The translations under genes and the position numbers were made by a program. From the NCBI GenBank assembly GCA_038147495.1, contig JAYQTT010000013.1, positions 38,429 through 102,428 on the forward strand: DNA of 64,000 nt, written 5' to 3'. Positions within the stretch are counted from its first letter, which is position 1. Each line of letters begins with the position of its first letter. This document shows, one piece after another, positions 8,151-17,876 of the stretch. The notes beneath the pieces were generated by a model. It did not search any database and had not been told where the DNA came from. It worked only from the letters and a program-made list of their open reading frames with translations. The stretch comes from MED-G116 sp038147495. GTDB lineage: Bacteria > Pseudomonadota > Alphaproteobacteria > Puniceispirillales > Puniceispirillaceae.

Positions 8151-9362
8151 ATGCAGAATTCAACACTGACATCTCTCATCTATGACGCACGTTACCGCGG
8201 ATATTTTTTCCAGGTTTTGATCCTGTTCCTTCTTGCTTTTGGCATGTGGTGGCTCGTTGACAATACAGTTACCAACCTTGCCGATCGGGGGAAAAGCGTG
8301 GGCTTTGGCTTTTTGACAGCAGCCGCCGGTTTCCAGATCAGTGATACGCTTGGCACATGGGTGATGGACTATAATGTCGGTGACTCGACTTATCTGGACG
8401 TCTATTTCATCGGCATCATCAACACATTTCTGGTCGCCATTCTTGGCATTATCGGTGCCACCTTTATTGGCTTTTCTGTCGGTATTATGCGGCTGTCGCG
8501 CAACTTTGTTGTTCGGTCTTTTGCCACTGTTTACATAGAGTTATTGCGGAACATTCCACTGCTTCTTCAATTGTTTTTCTGGTATTTTGCCGTATTGCGC
8601 GCGCTGCCATCGAAACGTGAAAAGATTGATATTATCCCAGATGTGATTGGGGTGAATATTACCGGACTTTATCTGCCGGCGCCGTTGCCACATTCTGGAT
8701 TTATCTACAGTGTCATTGCATTTGTGGTTGCCGTTGGAATCACTTTGGCAATGAAGCGGTGGGCTGAGAACAGGCAAGCCGAGACTGGTCAGCGCTTTCC
8801 GGTATTGTGGACGGGCGTTGCAGTGATTGCGGGTTTCACCCTGATCACGTTTCTGGCAACCGGAAGCCCATTGGAATGGACATTCCCCGAATTCAAGATT
8901 GATGGCCCTATTTTGCGGCGCGGTTTCCAAGGCGGTTCAGGCATGGTCCTCGTGCCGGAAATGATGGCGGTATGGCTTGCATTAACATTGTACACGGCGG
9001 CGTTCATCGCTGAAATTGTGCGTGCAGGCATCCTTGCCATCGCCAAAGGTCAAACGGAAGCCGCCTACTCGATTGGCATGCGTCCCGGCATGACATTGCG
9101 CCTGATCATCATTCCGCAGGCGCTTCGTGTCATCATTCCGCCTTTGACCTCGCAATATCTGAATTTGACCAAGAATTCATCGCTCGCTGTTGCGATTGCC
9201 TATCCAGAGTTGGTATCGGTCTTTGCCGGAACCGCACTCAATCAGGTGGGTAAAGAGATTGAGATGATCTTTATGATGATGATGGTGTATCTGACATTCT
9301 CGTTGCTGACGGCCGCGTTCATGAATTGGTTCAATTCACGCGTCAAGCTGGTTGAACGATAG
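8151..9362 (+). CDS. aapQ: General L-amino acid ABC transporter permease AapQ
   Basis: This HisMQ-family inner-membrane permease has about 403 residues, longer than typical HisM because of the insert between the first helices that is usual for AapQ/BztB. The coupling motif EIVRAGILAIAKGQTEAAYSIG lies in the C-terminal half. I chose ATG 8151 because the earlier TTG at 8118 falls inside the T-run of the preceding terminator. No strong ribosome site precedes ATG 8151. It pairs with AapM to form the translocation pore. Confidence 0.92.
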   Translation: MQNSTLTSLIYDARYRGYFFQVLILFLLAFGMWWLVDNTVTNLADRGKSVGFGFLTAAAGFQISDTLGTWVMDYNVGDSTYLDVYFIGIINTFLVAILGIIGATFIGFSVGIMRLSRNFVVRSFATVYIELLRNIPLLLQLFFWYFAVLRALPSKREKIDIIPDVIGVNITGLYLPAPLPHSGFIYSVIAFVVAVGITLAMKRWAENRQAETGQRFPVLWTGVAVIAGFTLITFLATGSPLEWTFPEFKIDGPILRRGFQGGSGMVLVPEMMAVWLALTLYTAAFIAEIVRAGILAIAKGQTEAAYSIGMRPGMTLRLIIIPQALRVIIPPLTSQYLNLTKNSSLAVAIAYPELVSVFAGTALNQVGKEIEMIFMMMMVYLTFSLLTAAFMNWFNSRVKLVER

Positions 9363-9381
9363 GATCGGGTGGGCTTGAGAG

Positions 9382-10767
9382 ATGACAAAACCACATAAAT
9401 TCATTCGCACCGAAGACGCCCCATTATTGCCGCCACCGGCGACCGAAGCTGGAATAACCGGCTGGCTGTGGCAGAATATTTTTGCCAGCATGGCCGAGTT
9501 TCATTCGCCAATGGCGGCATTACGGTCTTTGTTCATGATCGTTTTCACGCTTTTGCTGGTTTACGTATTCGTGGATCAGACATATGGCCTTCTCGATTTT
9601 GCTCTGTTTTCCGCGGTGTTTACCGATCCAGAAACGCTGAAACGTGAGGCGTGCTGGACAGTCGCGCAAGGCGGATCTCTGCCAGAAGGTTGGCACGCTG
9701 CCTGCTGGCCGTTTGTCTGGGCAAAGCAGAAATTTGCGTTATTTGGTCCCTACCCTGAAGAATCGCTTTGGCGCGTATATGTATCGCTTGTGCTTGGCGC
9801 CATTGGTCTTGCCTGGGTGTTGATTGAGCGTATGCCATACCGCAAACATGTCGGTGTGCTGATGTTGACCGCCTATCCGTTGATCACATTCATTCTATTG
9901 ACTGGCGGTAACAGCGACACAAGCTTTGGGTCTGTCGGCATCTGGATCATTACGGGTCTCGCCTTGATCAGCATCGGGCGAATGGCACAGGCTGGACATC
10001 TTGGCTCGCTGTTGAATGATCTTTCCGGTATCTTCGGCGTATTGGGATGGAGTGTCGTCATCCTGAATGCCATTCGCGGGATTGTCGCCATCGATTTCAA
10101 TCTGCAGCCTGTTGGTACGGGTGACTGGGGTGGCCTGCTGATTACGCTGGTTGTTGCTGTCACAGGGATTGTGGCGTCTTTGCCGCTTGGCATCGTTCTG
10201 GCCCTTGGCAGACGTTCAAACATGCCGGTGATCAGCATCCTTTGCACGATCTTCATTGAATTCTGGCGCGGTGTTCCGTTGATCACAGTGCTGTTTATGG
10301 CATCGGTGATGTTGCCTTTGTTCCTGCCTGCAGGAGTGAATTTTGACAATCTGTTGCGCGCACTGATTGGGGTGATGCTGTTCAGCGCGGCCTATATGGC
10401 CGAGGTTGTACGTGGCGGCTTGCAGGCGATCGACAAGGGCCAGTATGAGGGCGCACAGGCGATGGGCTTGTCCTACTGGCAGATGATGCGGCTGATTATC
10501 CTGCCACAGGCCCTCACCCATGTTATTCCGGGAATCGTCAACACCTTCATTGGTCTTTTCAAGGATACAACGCTGGTGTCGATTGTTGGTATTTTTGACC
10601 TCCTTGGTGCCGGACAATCAGCGATTGCCGATGCTGCATGGTCAACGCCGGTTCAGGCGATAACCATCTATCTTTATATCGGCGGAATCTTCTTCATATT
10701 CTGTTTCGGCATGTCCCGATATTCAATCTATATGGAAAACAAGCTCAGCAAGTCGCGCTCACACTGA
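9382..10767 (+). CDS. aapM: General L-amino acid ABC transporter permease AapM
   Basis: This 461-residue permease of the HisMQ family has several hydrophobic segments and a large loop between helices 1 and 2 (residues about 60-150). The coupling motif EVVRGGLQAIDKGQYEGA is near residue 340. The gene starts 19 bp after aapQ. The C-terminal half (VTGIVASLPLGIVLALGRRS onwards) is the conserved permease domain. It forms the membrane heterodimer with AapQ. Confidence 0.93.
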   Translation: MTKPHKFIRTEDAPLLPPPATEAGITGWLWQNIFASMAEFHSPMAALRSLFMIVFTLLLVYVFVDQTYGLLDFALFSAVFTDPETLKREACWTVAQGGSLPEGWHAACWPFVWAKQKFALFGPYPEESLWRVYVSLVLGAIGLAWVLIERMPYRKHVGVLMLTAYPLITFILLTGGNSDTSFGSVGIWIITGLALISIGRMAQAGHLGSLLNDLSGIFGVLGWSVVILNAIRGIVAIDFNLQPVGTGDWGGLLITLVVAVTGIVASLPLGIVLALGRRSNMPVISILCTIFIEFWRGVPLITVLFMASVMLPLFLPAGVNFDNLLRALIGVMLFSAAYMAEVVRGGLQAIDKGQYEGAQAMGLSYWQMMRLIILPQALTHVIPGIVNTFIGLFKDTTLVSIVGIFDLLGAGQSAIADAAWSTPVQAITIYLYIGGIFFIFCFGMSRYSIYMENKLSKSRSH

Positions 10768-10795
10768 TGCGGCATGACAGGTGAAAGAGAGAATC

Positions 10796-11587
10796 ATGGC
10801 AAGTAACAGCGAAAACGGAACCGCAGCAGCAAGCAAAATGCAGGTGACCGATGACGTAATGATCTCGATGGAGAAGGTCAACAAATGGTATGGCACCTTC
10901 CATGTCTTGCGTGACATCAACCTGACTGTCAATAAGGGTGAGCGTATCGTCATCTGTGGTCCGTCAGGTTCTGGTAAATCCACATTGATCCGCTGTTTGA
11001 ACCGGCTTGAAGAGCATCAAGCCGGCACCATCACGGTTCAGGGCATCACGCTTAACAATGATCTGAAGAATATTGACGAAATCCGCCGCGAAGTCGGCAT
11101 GGTTTTCCAGCATTTCAATCTGTTCCCACATCTGACCATTCTGGAAAATTGCACATTGGCACCGATTTGGGTGCGGCGTATGCCAAAAGCTGAAGCCGAA
11201 GAAATCGCCATGAAATATCTGGAGCGGGTGAAAATCCCCGAGCAGGCGCATAAATATCCGGGCCAGCTTTCAGGTGGCCAGCAGCAGCGTGTCGCCATCG
11301 CCAGATCATTGTGTATGGAACCGCAATTGATGCTGTTTGATGAGCCGACCTCAGCACTTGATCCGGAAATGATCAAAGAGGTTCTGGACACCATGGTCAG
11401 CCTTGCCGAGGACGGCATGTCGATGATCTGCGTGACGCACGAAATGGGCTTTGCTCGCAAGGTGGCAAACCGTGTGATCTTCATGGATGAAGGCCAGATT
11501 ATTGAGGAAAAGGAACCAGAAGAGTTCTTCAATAATCCGGAAAATGAGCGCACACAGCTGTTCCTGAGCCAGATCCTGGATCACTAA
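10796..11587 (+). CDS. aapP: General L-amino acid ABC transporter ATPase AapP
   Basis: This ATPase of 263 residues powers the AapQM permease. Visible motifs in order are Walker A GPSGSGKST, Q-loop VFQHFNLFPH, ABC signature LSGGQQQR, Walker B LMLFDEPTSALD and the H-loop VTHEMGFA. I chose ATG 10796 with AAAGAGAG upstream rather than GTG 10781. About 25 residues precede the first conserved strand (MISMEKVNKWYG), a slightly long N-terminus. It ends the aap operon. Confidence 0.95.
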   Translation: MASNSENGTAAASKMQVTDDVMISMEKVNKWYGTFHVLRDINLTVNKGERIVICGPSGSGKSTLIRCLNRLEEHQAGTITVQGITLNNDLKNIDEIRREVGMVFQHFNLFPHLTILENCTLAPIWVRRMPKAEAEEIAMKYLERVKIPEQAHKYPGQLSGGQQQRVAIARSLCMEPQLMLFDEPTSALDPEMIKEVLDTMVSLAEDGMSMICVTHEMGFARKVANRVIFMDEGQIIEEKEPEEFFNNPENERTQLFLSQILDH

Positions 11588-11675
11588 ACCCATCACGCAA
11601 GACAATTCAGCCATTCAAGAGCGGCACCATCACCGGTGGCGCCTTGGATGGTCTGACACGAAACTCGTCAAGAGA

Positions 11676-11724
11676 GTGCCCCAATAATGCGTGCCAAGAA
11701 CGTGCGCCAATAACGCGCGCCAAG
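11676..11724. repeat. Two 23-bp near-identical direct repeats upstream of the glutamate dehydrogenase gene
   Basis: Positions 11676-11698 and 11702-11724 match at 20 of 23 bases, are separated by AAC and so have a 26-bp period. The core reads CCAATAA-y-GCG-y-GCCAAG. They lie 72 bp before the gdh start in a 209-bp gap and may be regulator sites; nothing else is recognisable in that gap. Confidence 0.5.
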
Positions 11725-11796
11725 CGGTTGTGATCGCCCCTGCCCGGCACATCTGAACAATTTGCCCGCATTGGCTAATGATGATAGCGTTTGCGT

Positions 11797-13218
11797 ATGG
11801 CTGGTGAAGAATTTCTACGATCGATTGAGGCAACCTTCCGACAAGCTGTCAGCTGCATCAAGGCGACTGACGGTGCAGAGGCCATTCCCGATGGCCTTGC
11901 CCATAAAATCATGGTTGCCAATTCGACCTATGTTGTTCGCTTTGGCGTCAGGCTCCGCGGCGAGTTGCATACATTCACCGGCTATCGGTCTGTGCATTCC
12001 GAACATTTCGAACCTGCCAAGGGCGGCATTCGTTTTGCCCCCGATGTTTCGCAGGATGAGGTTGAAGCGCTTGCCGCCCTGATGACCTATAAATGTGCGC
12101 TTGTCGAAGTGCCGTTTGGCGGCTCGAAAGGCGGCGTGATTATTGATCCGCGTGAATGGACTGTGCCGGAGCTGGAGCGGATCACAAGACGGTTTACTCA
12201 TGAGCTGGCAAAGCGCGATTTGATCCACCCGTCACAGAATGTTCCGGCCCCAGATGTCGGCACTGGCGAGCGAGAGATGGCGTGGATTGCCGATGAGTAT
12301 AAACGCCTTCACCCGTCCGATTTGAACGCCTGGGCATGTGTTACCGGAAAGCCGCTTGGCAAAGGTGGCATCGCCGGTCGGACAGAGGCAACCGGCCGCG
12401 GCGTGCAATATGCGCTGCAATCCTTTTTCAGCCATCCGGATGATGTTGAGAAAACCGGCCTTTCGGCTGGCCTCGCCGGAAAGCGGATCATCGTTCAGGG
12501 CTTGGGCAATGTCGGCTTCCATGCGGCGTTGTTCCTGTCGCGTGAGGACAAGGCGTTGGTCACGCATGTCCTTGAACGTGATGGCACAGTGATCAATCAT
12601 GACGGCGTTGATATTGAGGCGCTGCACGCGCATATCCGCGAAACCGGCGGCACTGTCGGTTTTCCCGGGCATATTGAATCCGGCATGGAAATGCTTGAGG
12701 CAGAGGCCGATATTCTTATCCCCGCGGCAATGGAACTGGCGATTACCAAAGACAATGCGCCGCGGATCAAGACACCACTGATTATTGAGGCGGCGAATGG
12801 CCCGGTTTCGGCAGAAGCGGACGCGCTGTTGCGCGATCGGGGCGTGGTCATCATTCCTGACCTTTACGCCAATGCCGGCGGTGTCACCGTCAGCTATTTC
12901 GAATGGATCAAGAATTTGACGCATATCCGCTTTGGCCGCATGCAACGCCGCGAGAGCGAGGGGCATTACGCCGCCATCGTGCATGGCATTGAAAGCATGA
13001 CCGGCAAGGAATTTCCGGCGGAATTGCGAAGCGCCGCGCTCGAAGGCGGCACCGAGCTGGACCTTGTCCGCTCCGGTCTGGAAGACACGATGCGCTCAAC
13101 CTACGAGACAATCAGCGCCGAATGGAACAATAATCCGGCGATTATTGACCTGCGCACCGCGGCAATGTCCGTGGCCGTGCAACGCATCGCACAAAGCTAC
13201 GCATCGCTGGGTATTTAG
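11797..13218 (+). CDS. gdhA: Glutamate dehydrogenase (Glu/Leu/Phe/Val dehydrogenase family)
   Basis: This 473-residue enzyme interconverts glutamate and 2-oxoglutarate plus ammonia. The family lysines are Lys75 (AKGGIRF), Lys99 (MTYKCAL) and the catalytic Lys111 (FGGSKGG). A Rossmann glycine motif, QGLGNVGFHAA, lies near residue 233. The size fits the hexameric group rather than the large NAD-specific GDH. Cofactor preference cannot be read safely from sequence. The start is ATG 11797. The gene is convergent with the deacetylase-family gene, with 4 bp between their stops. Confidence 0.92.
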   Translation: MAGEEFLRSIEATFRQAVSCIKATDGAEAIPDGLAHKIMVANSTYVVRFGVRLRGELHTFTGYRSVHSEHFEPAKGGIRFAPDVSQDEVEALAALMTYKCALVEVPFGGSKGGVIIDPREWTVPELERITRRFTHELAKRDLIHPSQNVPAPDVGTGEREMAWIADEYKRLHPSDLNAWACVTGKPLGKGGIAGRTEATGRGVQYALQSFFSHPDDVEKTGLSAGLAGKRIIVQGLGNVGFHAALFLSREDKALVTHVLERDGTVINHDGVDIEALHAHIRETGGTVGFPGHIESGMEMLEAEADILIPAAMELAITKDNAPRIKTPLIIEAANGPVSAEADALLRDRGVVIIPDLYANAGGVTVSYFEWIKNLTHIRFGRMQRRESEGHYAAIVHGIESMTGKEFPAELRSAALEGGTELDLVRSGLEDTMRSTYETISAEWNNNPAIIDLRTAAMSVAVQRIAQSYASLGI

Positions 13219-13222
13219 GGGT

Positions 13223-14143
13223 TTACCCCTTCCCCGCGCTGGTGCTGGCGTGGGCCGCGCGGAACACCAGACTGTGCCGGTATGCGACTTCATCGATATC
13301 ATGGCCATAGCCACCGCCAATCACCGTGGCGATGGGGATATGGCGCCCGCGGAAATGTTGGATCACCATCTTGTCGCGCGCCAGAATGCCGTCATGGCTG
13401 AGGGCCAGATTGCCAAGGCGGTCATCGGCATGCACATCAACGCCCGCATCATAGAGAACAAGATCGGGCTGGCATGATTCATCTTCTGCCAGCCGCTTTA
13501 GCACCATTTCAACAATGCGAAGATAGTCATCATCGCCGGTTCCGGGCTCTATCTCTATATCAAGATCACTTGTCGCCTTGCGTGCCGGATAATTGTTCCG
13601 GCAGTGCAGCGAGCATGTAAAAATCGCCGGATCATCTGCCAGAATACGGGCGGTGCCGTCCCCCTGATGCACATCGCAATCGAGGATCAGAACCGAACGC
13701 ACGGCGCCTTCGGCGATCAGGCGGCGGGCGGTAAAGGCAAGATCGTTGAACACGCAAAAGCCCGCGCCATAATCAAAATGGGCGTGGTGCGTGCCGCCTG
13801 CTGCATGACAGGCAAGGCCATGGGACAGCGCATGACGCGCCGCCAACATCGTGCCATTTACCGCCAGAAAGGACCGGTTGCGCAGAACCGAACTCCATTT
13901 CAGGCCAAGAACCCGCAGCGCCTCTTCCGGCAGGCGGCCTTCGGCAATCGCCGCGATATAGTCAGGGCAGTGAACAAGGCCAAGATCGTCTGGCGTGGCG
14001 GCGGTTGGCGTGACGGGGGTGAAATGCCCAAACAGCCCCTGATCATGAAGGCTGGCAATCAGCTTGCTGAATTTTGTGGCTGGAAAGCGGTGCCCGTCAG
14101 GCAATGGAATGTCGTAATCGGGGTGGGTTACAAGGGCCAGCAT
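13223..14143 (-). CDS. Histone deacetylase/acetylpolyamine amidohydrolase family protein
   Basis: The 306-residue Zn-dependent deacylase shows THHAHFDYGAGFCVFNDLA (catalytic His pair and substrate tunnel), DCDVHQGDGT (metal-binding Asp and His) and the later metal Asp in YDAGVDVHADD. I chose ATG 14143 because the family starts near VTHPDYDIPLPDGHRF; an upstream ATG at 14224 would add 27 unlike residues. Bacterial members act on acetylated small molecules or proteins; the substrate here is unknown. Confidence 0.9.
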   Translation of the reverse strand: MLALVTHPDYDIPLPDGHRFPATKFSKLIASLHDQGLFGHFTPVTPTAATPDDLGLVHCPDYIAAIAEGRLPEEALRVLGLKWSSVLRNRSFLAVNGTMLAARHALSHGLACHAAGGTHHAHFDYGAGFCVFNDLAFTARRLIAEGAVRSVLILDCDVHQGDGTARILADDPAIFTCSLHCRNNYPARKATSDLDIEIEPGTGDDDYLRIVEMVLKRLAEDESCQPDLVLYDAGVDVHADDRLGNLALSHDGILARDKMVIQHFRGRHIPIATVIGGGYGHDIDEVAYRHSLVFRAAHASTSAGKG

Positions 14144-14256
14144 ACACAAACCATGAAAACGGCGAGAACCACAAAAAGCACGGCACCGATAAAATGGCGG
14201 CACCTGTAAAATGACGTACGCCATAATGGTAAGCTATAAATGGCGATAGTCTTAAA

Positions 14257-14333
14257 TGGCGATTCCGGGAGGACTCGAACCCCCAACCTGCTGATTAGAA
14301 GTCAGCTGCTCTATCCAGTTGAGCTACGGAACC
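14257..14333 (-). tRNA. tRNA-Arg (anticodon TCT)
   Basis: The 77-base sequence folds as a complete cloverleaf: acceptor GGTTCCG with CGGAATC, anticodon stem GCTGA/TCAGC with loop CTTCTAA, T-loop TTCGAGT and an encoded CCA. It reads AGA codons. Confidence 0.97.
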
Positions 14334-14454
14334 GCATGGCCGTGTTGTGCCTGATTTACCGGTGATTGTCCAGTTCTGTTGGCGGTATCTTTGCGCTGTC
14401 TTTTGGTTGCCAATCGGGGGGCATCGTTTATCATCGCGCGGATGAACATGCCCA

Positions 14455-14988
14455 ATGACAAGTACCTATCTGATTGTCCCTTTCGACAGCGCCATCGCGG
14501 GTGATCTGGCCGCTGTTACCGCGATTTATGATGACCATGTTCGCCATGGCACCGGCAGCTTTGAAATCACCCCTCCGGACGAAGCAGAGATGCGGTCAAG
14601 ATTTGCCGCGCTGGAGGCGTCTGGTCATCCGATTCTGTTGGTAAAAGACGGGGAAAGTAATGCCGTTCTTGGCTTTGGCTATGCCGGGCCGCACAAGGCA
14701 CGCGCCGCCTACAACCACACCGTTGAAGATTCTGTCTATTTGCGAAGTGATGTCGCTGGCAAAGGGATTGGCCGCGCGCTTCTTGCCCGGCTGATTGCCG
14801 AATCGAAAGCTCGCGGGTTTGAACAGATGATGGCGGTGATCGGCGATTCAGAGAATCATGCCTCGATCAATCTGCACCGTGCATTGGGTTTTGTCGAGGT
14901 TGGCATCGCCCGAAAAGTCGGGTTCAAATTTGGCCGCTATCTCGATGTTGTGTTCATGCAATTGGATATGAGCGCGGCGGAAAATTAA
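14455..14988 (+). CDS. GNAT N-acetyltransferase (phosphinothricin/methionine-sulfone acetyltransferase type)
   Basis: This 177-residue acetyltransferase resembles the Pat/Bar/YncA group: AIYDDHVRHGTGSFE at the N-terminus, the tunnel residues GFGYAGPHKARAAYNHTVEDS and the acetyl-CoA loop DVAGKGIGRALL near residue 100. Members acetylate the amino group of glutamate analogues such as phosphinothricin or methionine sulfoximine; the natural substrate here is not known. It lies alone between two tRNA genes. Confidence 0.88.
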   Translation: MTSTYLIVPFDSAIAGDLAAVTAIYDDHVRHGTGSFEITPPDEAEMRSRFAALEASGHPILLVKDGESNAVLGFGYAGPHKARAAYNHTVEDSVYLRSDVAGKGIGRALLARLIAESKARGFEQMMAVIGDSENHASINLHRALGFVEVGIARKVGFKFGRYLDVVFMQLDMSAAEN

Positions 14989-15015
14989 AATGCCGTCTCG
15001 CTTGCGCCCCGGTGT

Positions 15016-15336
15016 TTAGTGCGTCCACGCCCCGCGCCGGTTAAAGGCAAAATTATCGGCATAGGCGCGCGGTCTGACACGGCGCACATGGGTTTCGACA
15101 ATGTCATATTCGATATTATGGGCATCAGCATAGGCGATTGCCGATTCCTTGTCGGGAAAGCGCATTTTCACCTGCCGTTCGGTATCATCAGATGATTGCC
15201 ATCCCATCAAGGCATCGGGGCGCACCGCCGCACTGCGCGGATATTCCAGAACCCAATTGTTGCCGCGGCTGACAGACGCCTTGCGGCCTGATTGCATCGC
15301 GGTTTTGCTTGGCTTGTAGATTTTTGCGCGTGCCAT
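15016..15336 (-). CDS. NDUFS4-type complex I accessory subunit (ETC complex I conserved region)
   Basis: This 106-residue protein matches the family of the 18-kDa accessory subunit NDUFS4 of NADH dehydrogenase, shared by mitochondria and Alphaproteobacteria. Visible features are ARIYKP-like KIYKPSKTAMQSG, WVLEYPRS, the middle SSDDTERQVKMRFPDKESAIAYA and the C-terminal RPRAYADNFAFNRRG. It stabilises the peripheral arm of complex I. No other complex I gene is in the window, as is common for this gene. Confidence 0.88.
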   Translation of the reverse strand: MARAKIYKPSKTAMQSGRKASVSRGNNWVLEYPRSAAVRPDALMGWQSSDDTERQVKMRFPDKESAIAYADAHNIEYDIVETHVRRVRPRAYADNFAFNRRGAWTH

Positions 15337-15505
15337 GAAAATCCCCTATTTCATAACGGTTTTCGGATCGGACAAGTGAGCTGTCCACCGCCCCTGTTCA
15401 CGCCCGCATAATAGCTGAAATTCCCCGGGGAACGTCAAGCCCTGAAAACGCTTCCACTAACGGTTTACCGCTGCTTGCAGTCGCCAGAATATCATTGGAG
15501 AAAAA

Positions 15506-15582
<77 letters not shown>

Positions 15583-15667
15583 ACACGGGTTTATCTATCG
15601 CTTGTTCCGCGGAATATCAAGCCTTGTTCGCCTTCCAGCAGAAAAATTTTTGAACATGTGGGTGGCG

Positions 15668-16195
15668 TTATGGAAATACCGGCAGTTGCAGGCGCGTTGA
15701 CGGCCCTATGCCGAAACTTTCCGCTTCACCAGCGTTGATTTCCAGCACAAATTGCGCCGGTGCGCCTGATCCACGGCTTTTAAGGCTCAACGGCGGCACA
15801 TTGCGATGAATTGTGACGAACGCCCCATCGGCGTCAAAAAAGACCATATCCAGCGGGATAAGGGTGTTTTTCATCCAGAAGGACTGAATATCCTCCTTTG
15901 AGAAGATAAACAGCATACCCTGCCCTTGCGCCAGATTTTGCCGATGCATCAGGCCAAATCTTCGCTGTTCATCGGTGATCGCAAACTCGACAGGCAGACG
16001 GATGTTACCCCCGTCAGGCGAGATTATGAGGGTGATCGTGCCTGTTGGAAAATCCGGGCGCGTCTCGGCTTTCGCTGTGGCCGGATGAACACAGACCAAC
16101 GCAAACGACACAATGAAAAGCATAGCCGCGATAACGGCGTTGAAGGCAGGTTTGGACGCTGATCCTGACCGGTTGTCAGGCAAGGAAATATCCAA
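15668..16195 (-). CDS. DUF192 family protein with N-terminal signal/anchor
   Basis: This 175-residue protein starts with a hydrophobic segment (AVIAAMLFIVSFALVCVHPATA, cut here to the core residues 20-41) that looks like a signal peptide. A DUF192 domain follows: EFAITDEQRRFGLMHRQNL, MLFIFSKEDIQSFWMKNT and the family end VLEINAGEAESFGI. DUF192 proteins are exported single-domain proteins of unclear function. The start overlaps the 3' end of the broken antiporter gene by 20 bp on the same strand, so it may be the last gene of that operon. Confidence 0.85.
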   Translation of the reverse strand: MDISLPDNRSGSASKPAFNAVIAAMLFIVSFALVCVHPATAKAETRPDFPTGTITLIISPDGGNIRLPVEFAITDEQRRFGLMHRQNLAQGQGMLFIFSKEDIQSFWMKNTLIPLDMVFFDADGAFVTIHRNVPPLSLKSRGSGAPAQFVLEINAGEAESFGIGPSTRLQLPVFP

Positions 16196-17876
16196 TCACC
16201 AACAGTAATGCCAGCAATGCCGCCTGAATGGTCACAGCACGGCCAGGTACGGTTGGCCCGGTAATCGGGGCGTGCATAATTTTGTCGGCGATTGCCCAGA
16301 ATTGGTCCCTGTACCAGACGATTACCCGGATAAACCTTGTCCAAACCATCATCACAAAGCCAAGCAACGGACGGCTTAACGCCGGTGCAAGGCGCCGATA
16401 AAACCAGTCTGAATTCAGCACAACAGATGGAATTTCCGGCGGATACCATTTCATCCTGACAAGGAATACAAAGGCAAGCATGGCAAAAATCAGCAATTGC
16501 AACTGGCCAACAACATGACTTGCATCATAGGGGTTGTAGTCAATGCTATAGGGCAGGATCTGGTAGAACAGCCCCGGCAGGCTGCCGATGCCAATGCAAA
16601 GTGCGCTGGCGGCGCCCATGGCGACCAGCATGCCGAACGGCGCTTTCACCCTGTCTCAAACCATCATGGGCGAAAAAGGCGAAATACGGGATCTTGATAC
16701 CGGAATGCTCAGCACACCGGCAGATGCAAACAACAGCACCAGATAGACCCAGACAAACCCGGTGTCGCCAAGGGCCGACATCAGTGATTTCGCGGCAAAG
16801 CCGCTGAACATCGGAAACGCCGAGATCGACATGGCACCAATGATACAGCACACCATGGTAATGGCATCGATTTGCCGAGAGCCCGCCAAGTTCTGATGCC
16901 TTGACCGTGCCGACCTGATGCAGGACCGCGCCCATGCTCATGAACAGCAGGCCTTTATAGAGAATATGGACAAAGGCGTGCGCCACCGCGCCATTTAGTG
17001 CCAGTTCAGTGCCGATACCGACCGCAACGACCATGAAGCCAAGCTGGTTGTTCAGGCTGAAGGCAAGAACCCGCCGCAGGTCATTTTCGATCACCGCAAA
17101 AAGACCGGGAAAGCGGTCATCGCAGCACCAATCCAGATCAGCATCTCGGTCCCGGCGAAACCACGCGCCAATGCATAAATGGCAAGTTTTGTGGTGAAGG
17201 AAGACAGCACGACCGTGCCGATGACGGTCGCCTCGGGATAAGCGTCCTGAAGCCAGCCATTCAGCAGTGGGAACGCTGCCTTGATGCCAAAGGCGATGAA
17301 TATCATCCATGTGGCGGTGGAGCCGATCGTCATGCCGGCGAAGGTGAGAGATCCGCTCTCGCTGTAAAGCATCGCCGCGCCTGCAAGTAGAAGCACTCCG
17401 GAAGCCACCTGTACGATCAGATAGCGCATTGCAGCCCGCCGCGCCCGCTGCGTGCCCGACGCTAGGATCAGGAAAACCGAGGTGATGGCGGTCGCCTCCC
17501 ACCAGATGAACAGTGTAACAAGATCGCCCGCATGAACGCGGCGATGGCCGCGCCCGGCATAAGACAGACCTTGCCGTGGTCGGTCGCCATTTCCGGTCAT
17601 GCCAGCTGTAAAAGACATTCAGCGCCGCCGCGATATGGAATATCATGCGCAAAGGGAAATGTCAGATTATCGGCCCGATAGAGCGACAAGCTCGAAAGCC
17701 CAAACCTGATATTCCAGAGGCATGCTGGCCGGCACCATTTGTCAGGCTGAATGCCGAAATGCAATGGCACCAGAGCATCCACGATCTGACGCGCAATGAT
17801 GCGGAACCAGCACAAGCGGGATCGTCGCCAGCATCATCAGCGCACCGGGCGGCAGCGATGTCAGAAGATCACTCAT
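16176..17876 (-). pseudogene. Third MnhD/NuoM-like antiporter subunit, broken by many frame changes
   Basis: Pieces of one proton-translocating membrane subunit of about 565 residues can be followed through all three frames of the minus strand. In order they are MSDLLTSLPPGALMMLATI (from 17876), IVDALVPLHFGIQPDKW, ADNLTFPFA, FHIAAALNVFYSW, AGDLVTLFIWWEATAITSV (to about 17100), RRVLAFSLNNQLGFMVVAVG (to about 16890), ISAFPMFSGFAAKSLMSAL, IKIPYFAFFAHDG and MKAPFGMLVAMGAASALCIG (16649-16176). At least seven frame changes fall between 16650 and 17880. It is either a decaying gene or a stretch of poor consensus. The last 157 codons are one clean frame. Confidence 0.8.

Noticed and set aside
12232..12984. 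250-codon open frame antisense to gdhA
   Set aside because: Shadow of a strongly supported glutamate dehydrogenase; no ribosome site or family features.
13604..14209. 201-codon open frame antisense to the deacetylase-family gene
   Set aside because: Opposite strand of a conserved enzyme, with basic shadow-like composition.
16546..17652. Long open frame on the minus strand (about 368 codons)
   Set aside because: Only parts of it match antiporter sequence; the rest is cysteine-, arginine- and histidine-rich out-of-frame translation. It is one frame of the broken third MnhD-like gene.
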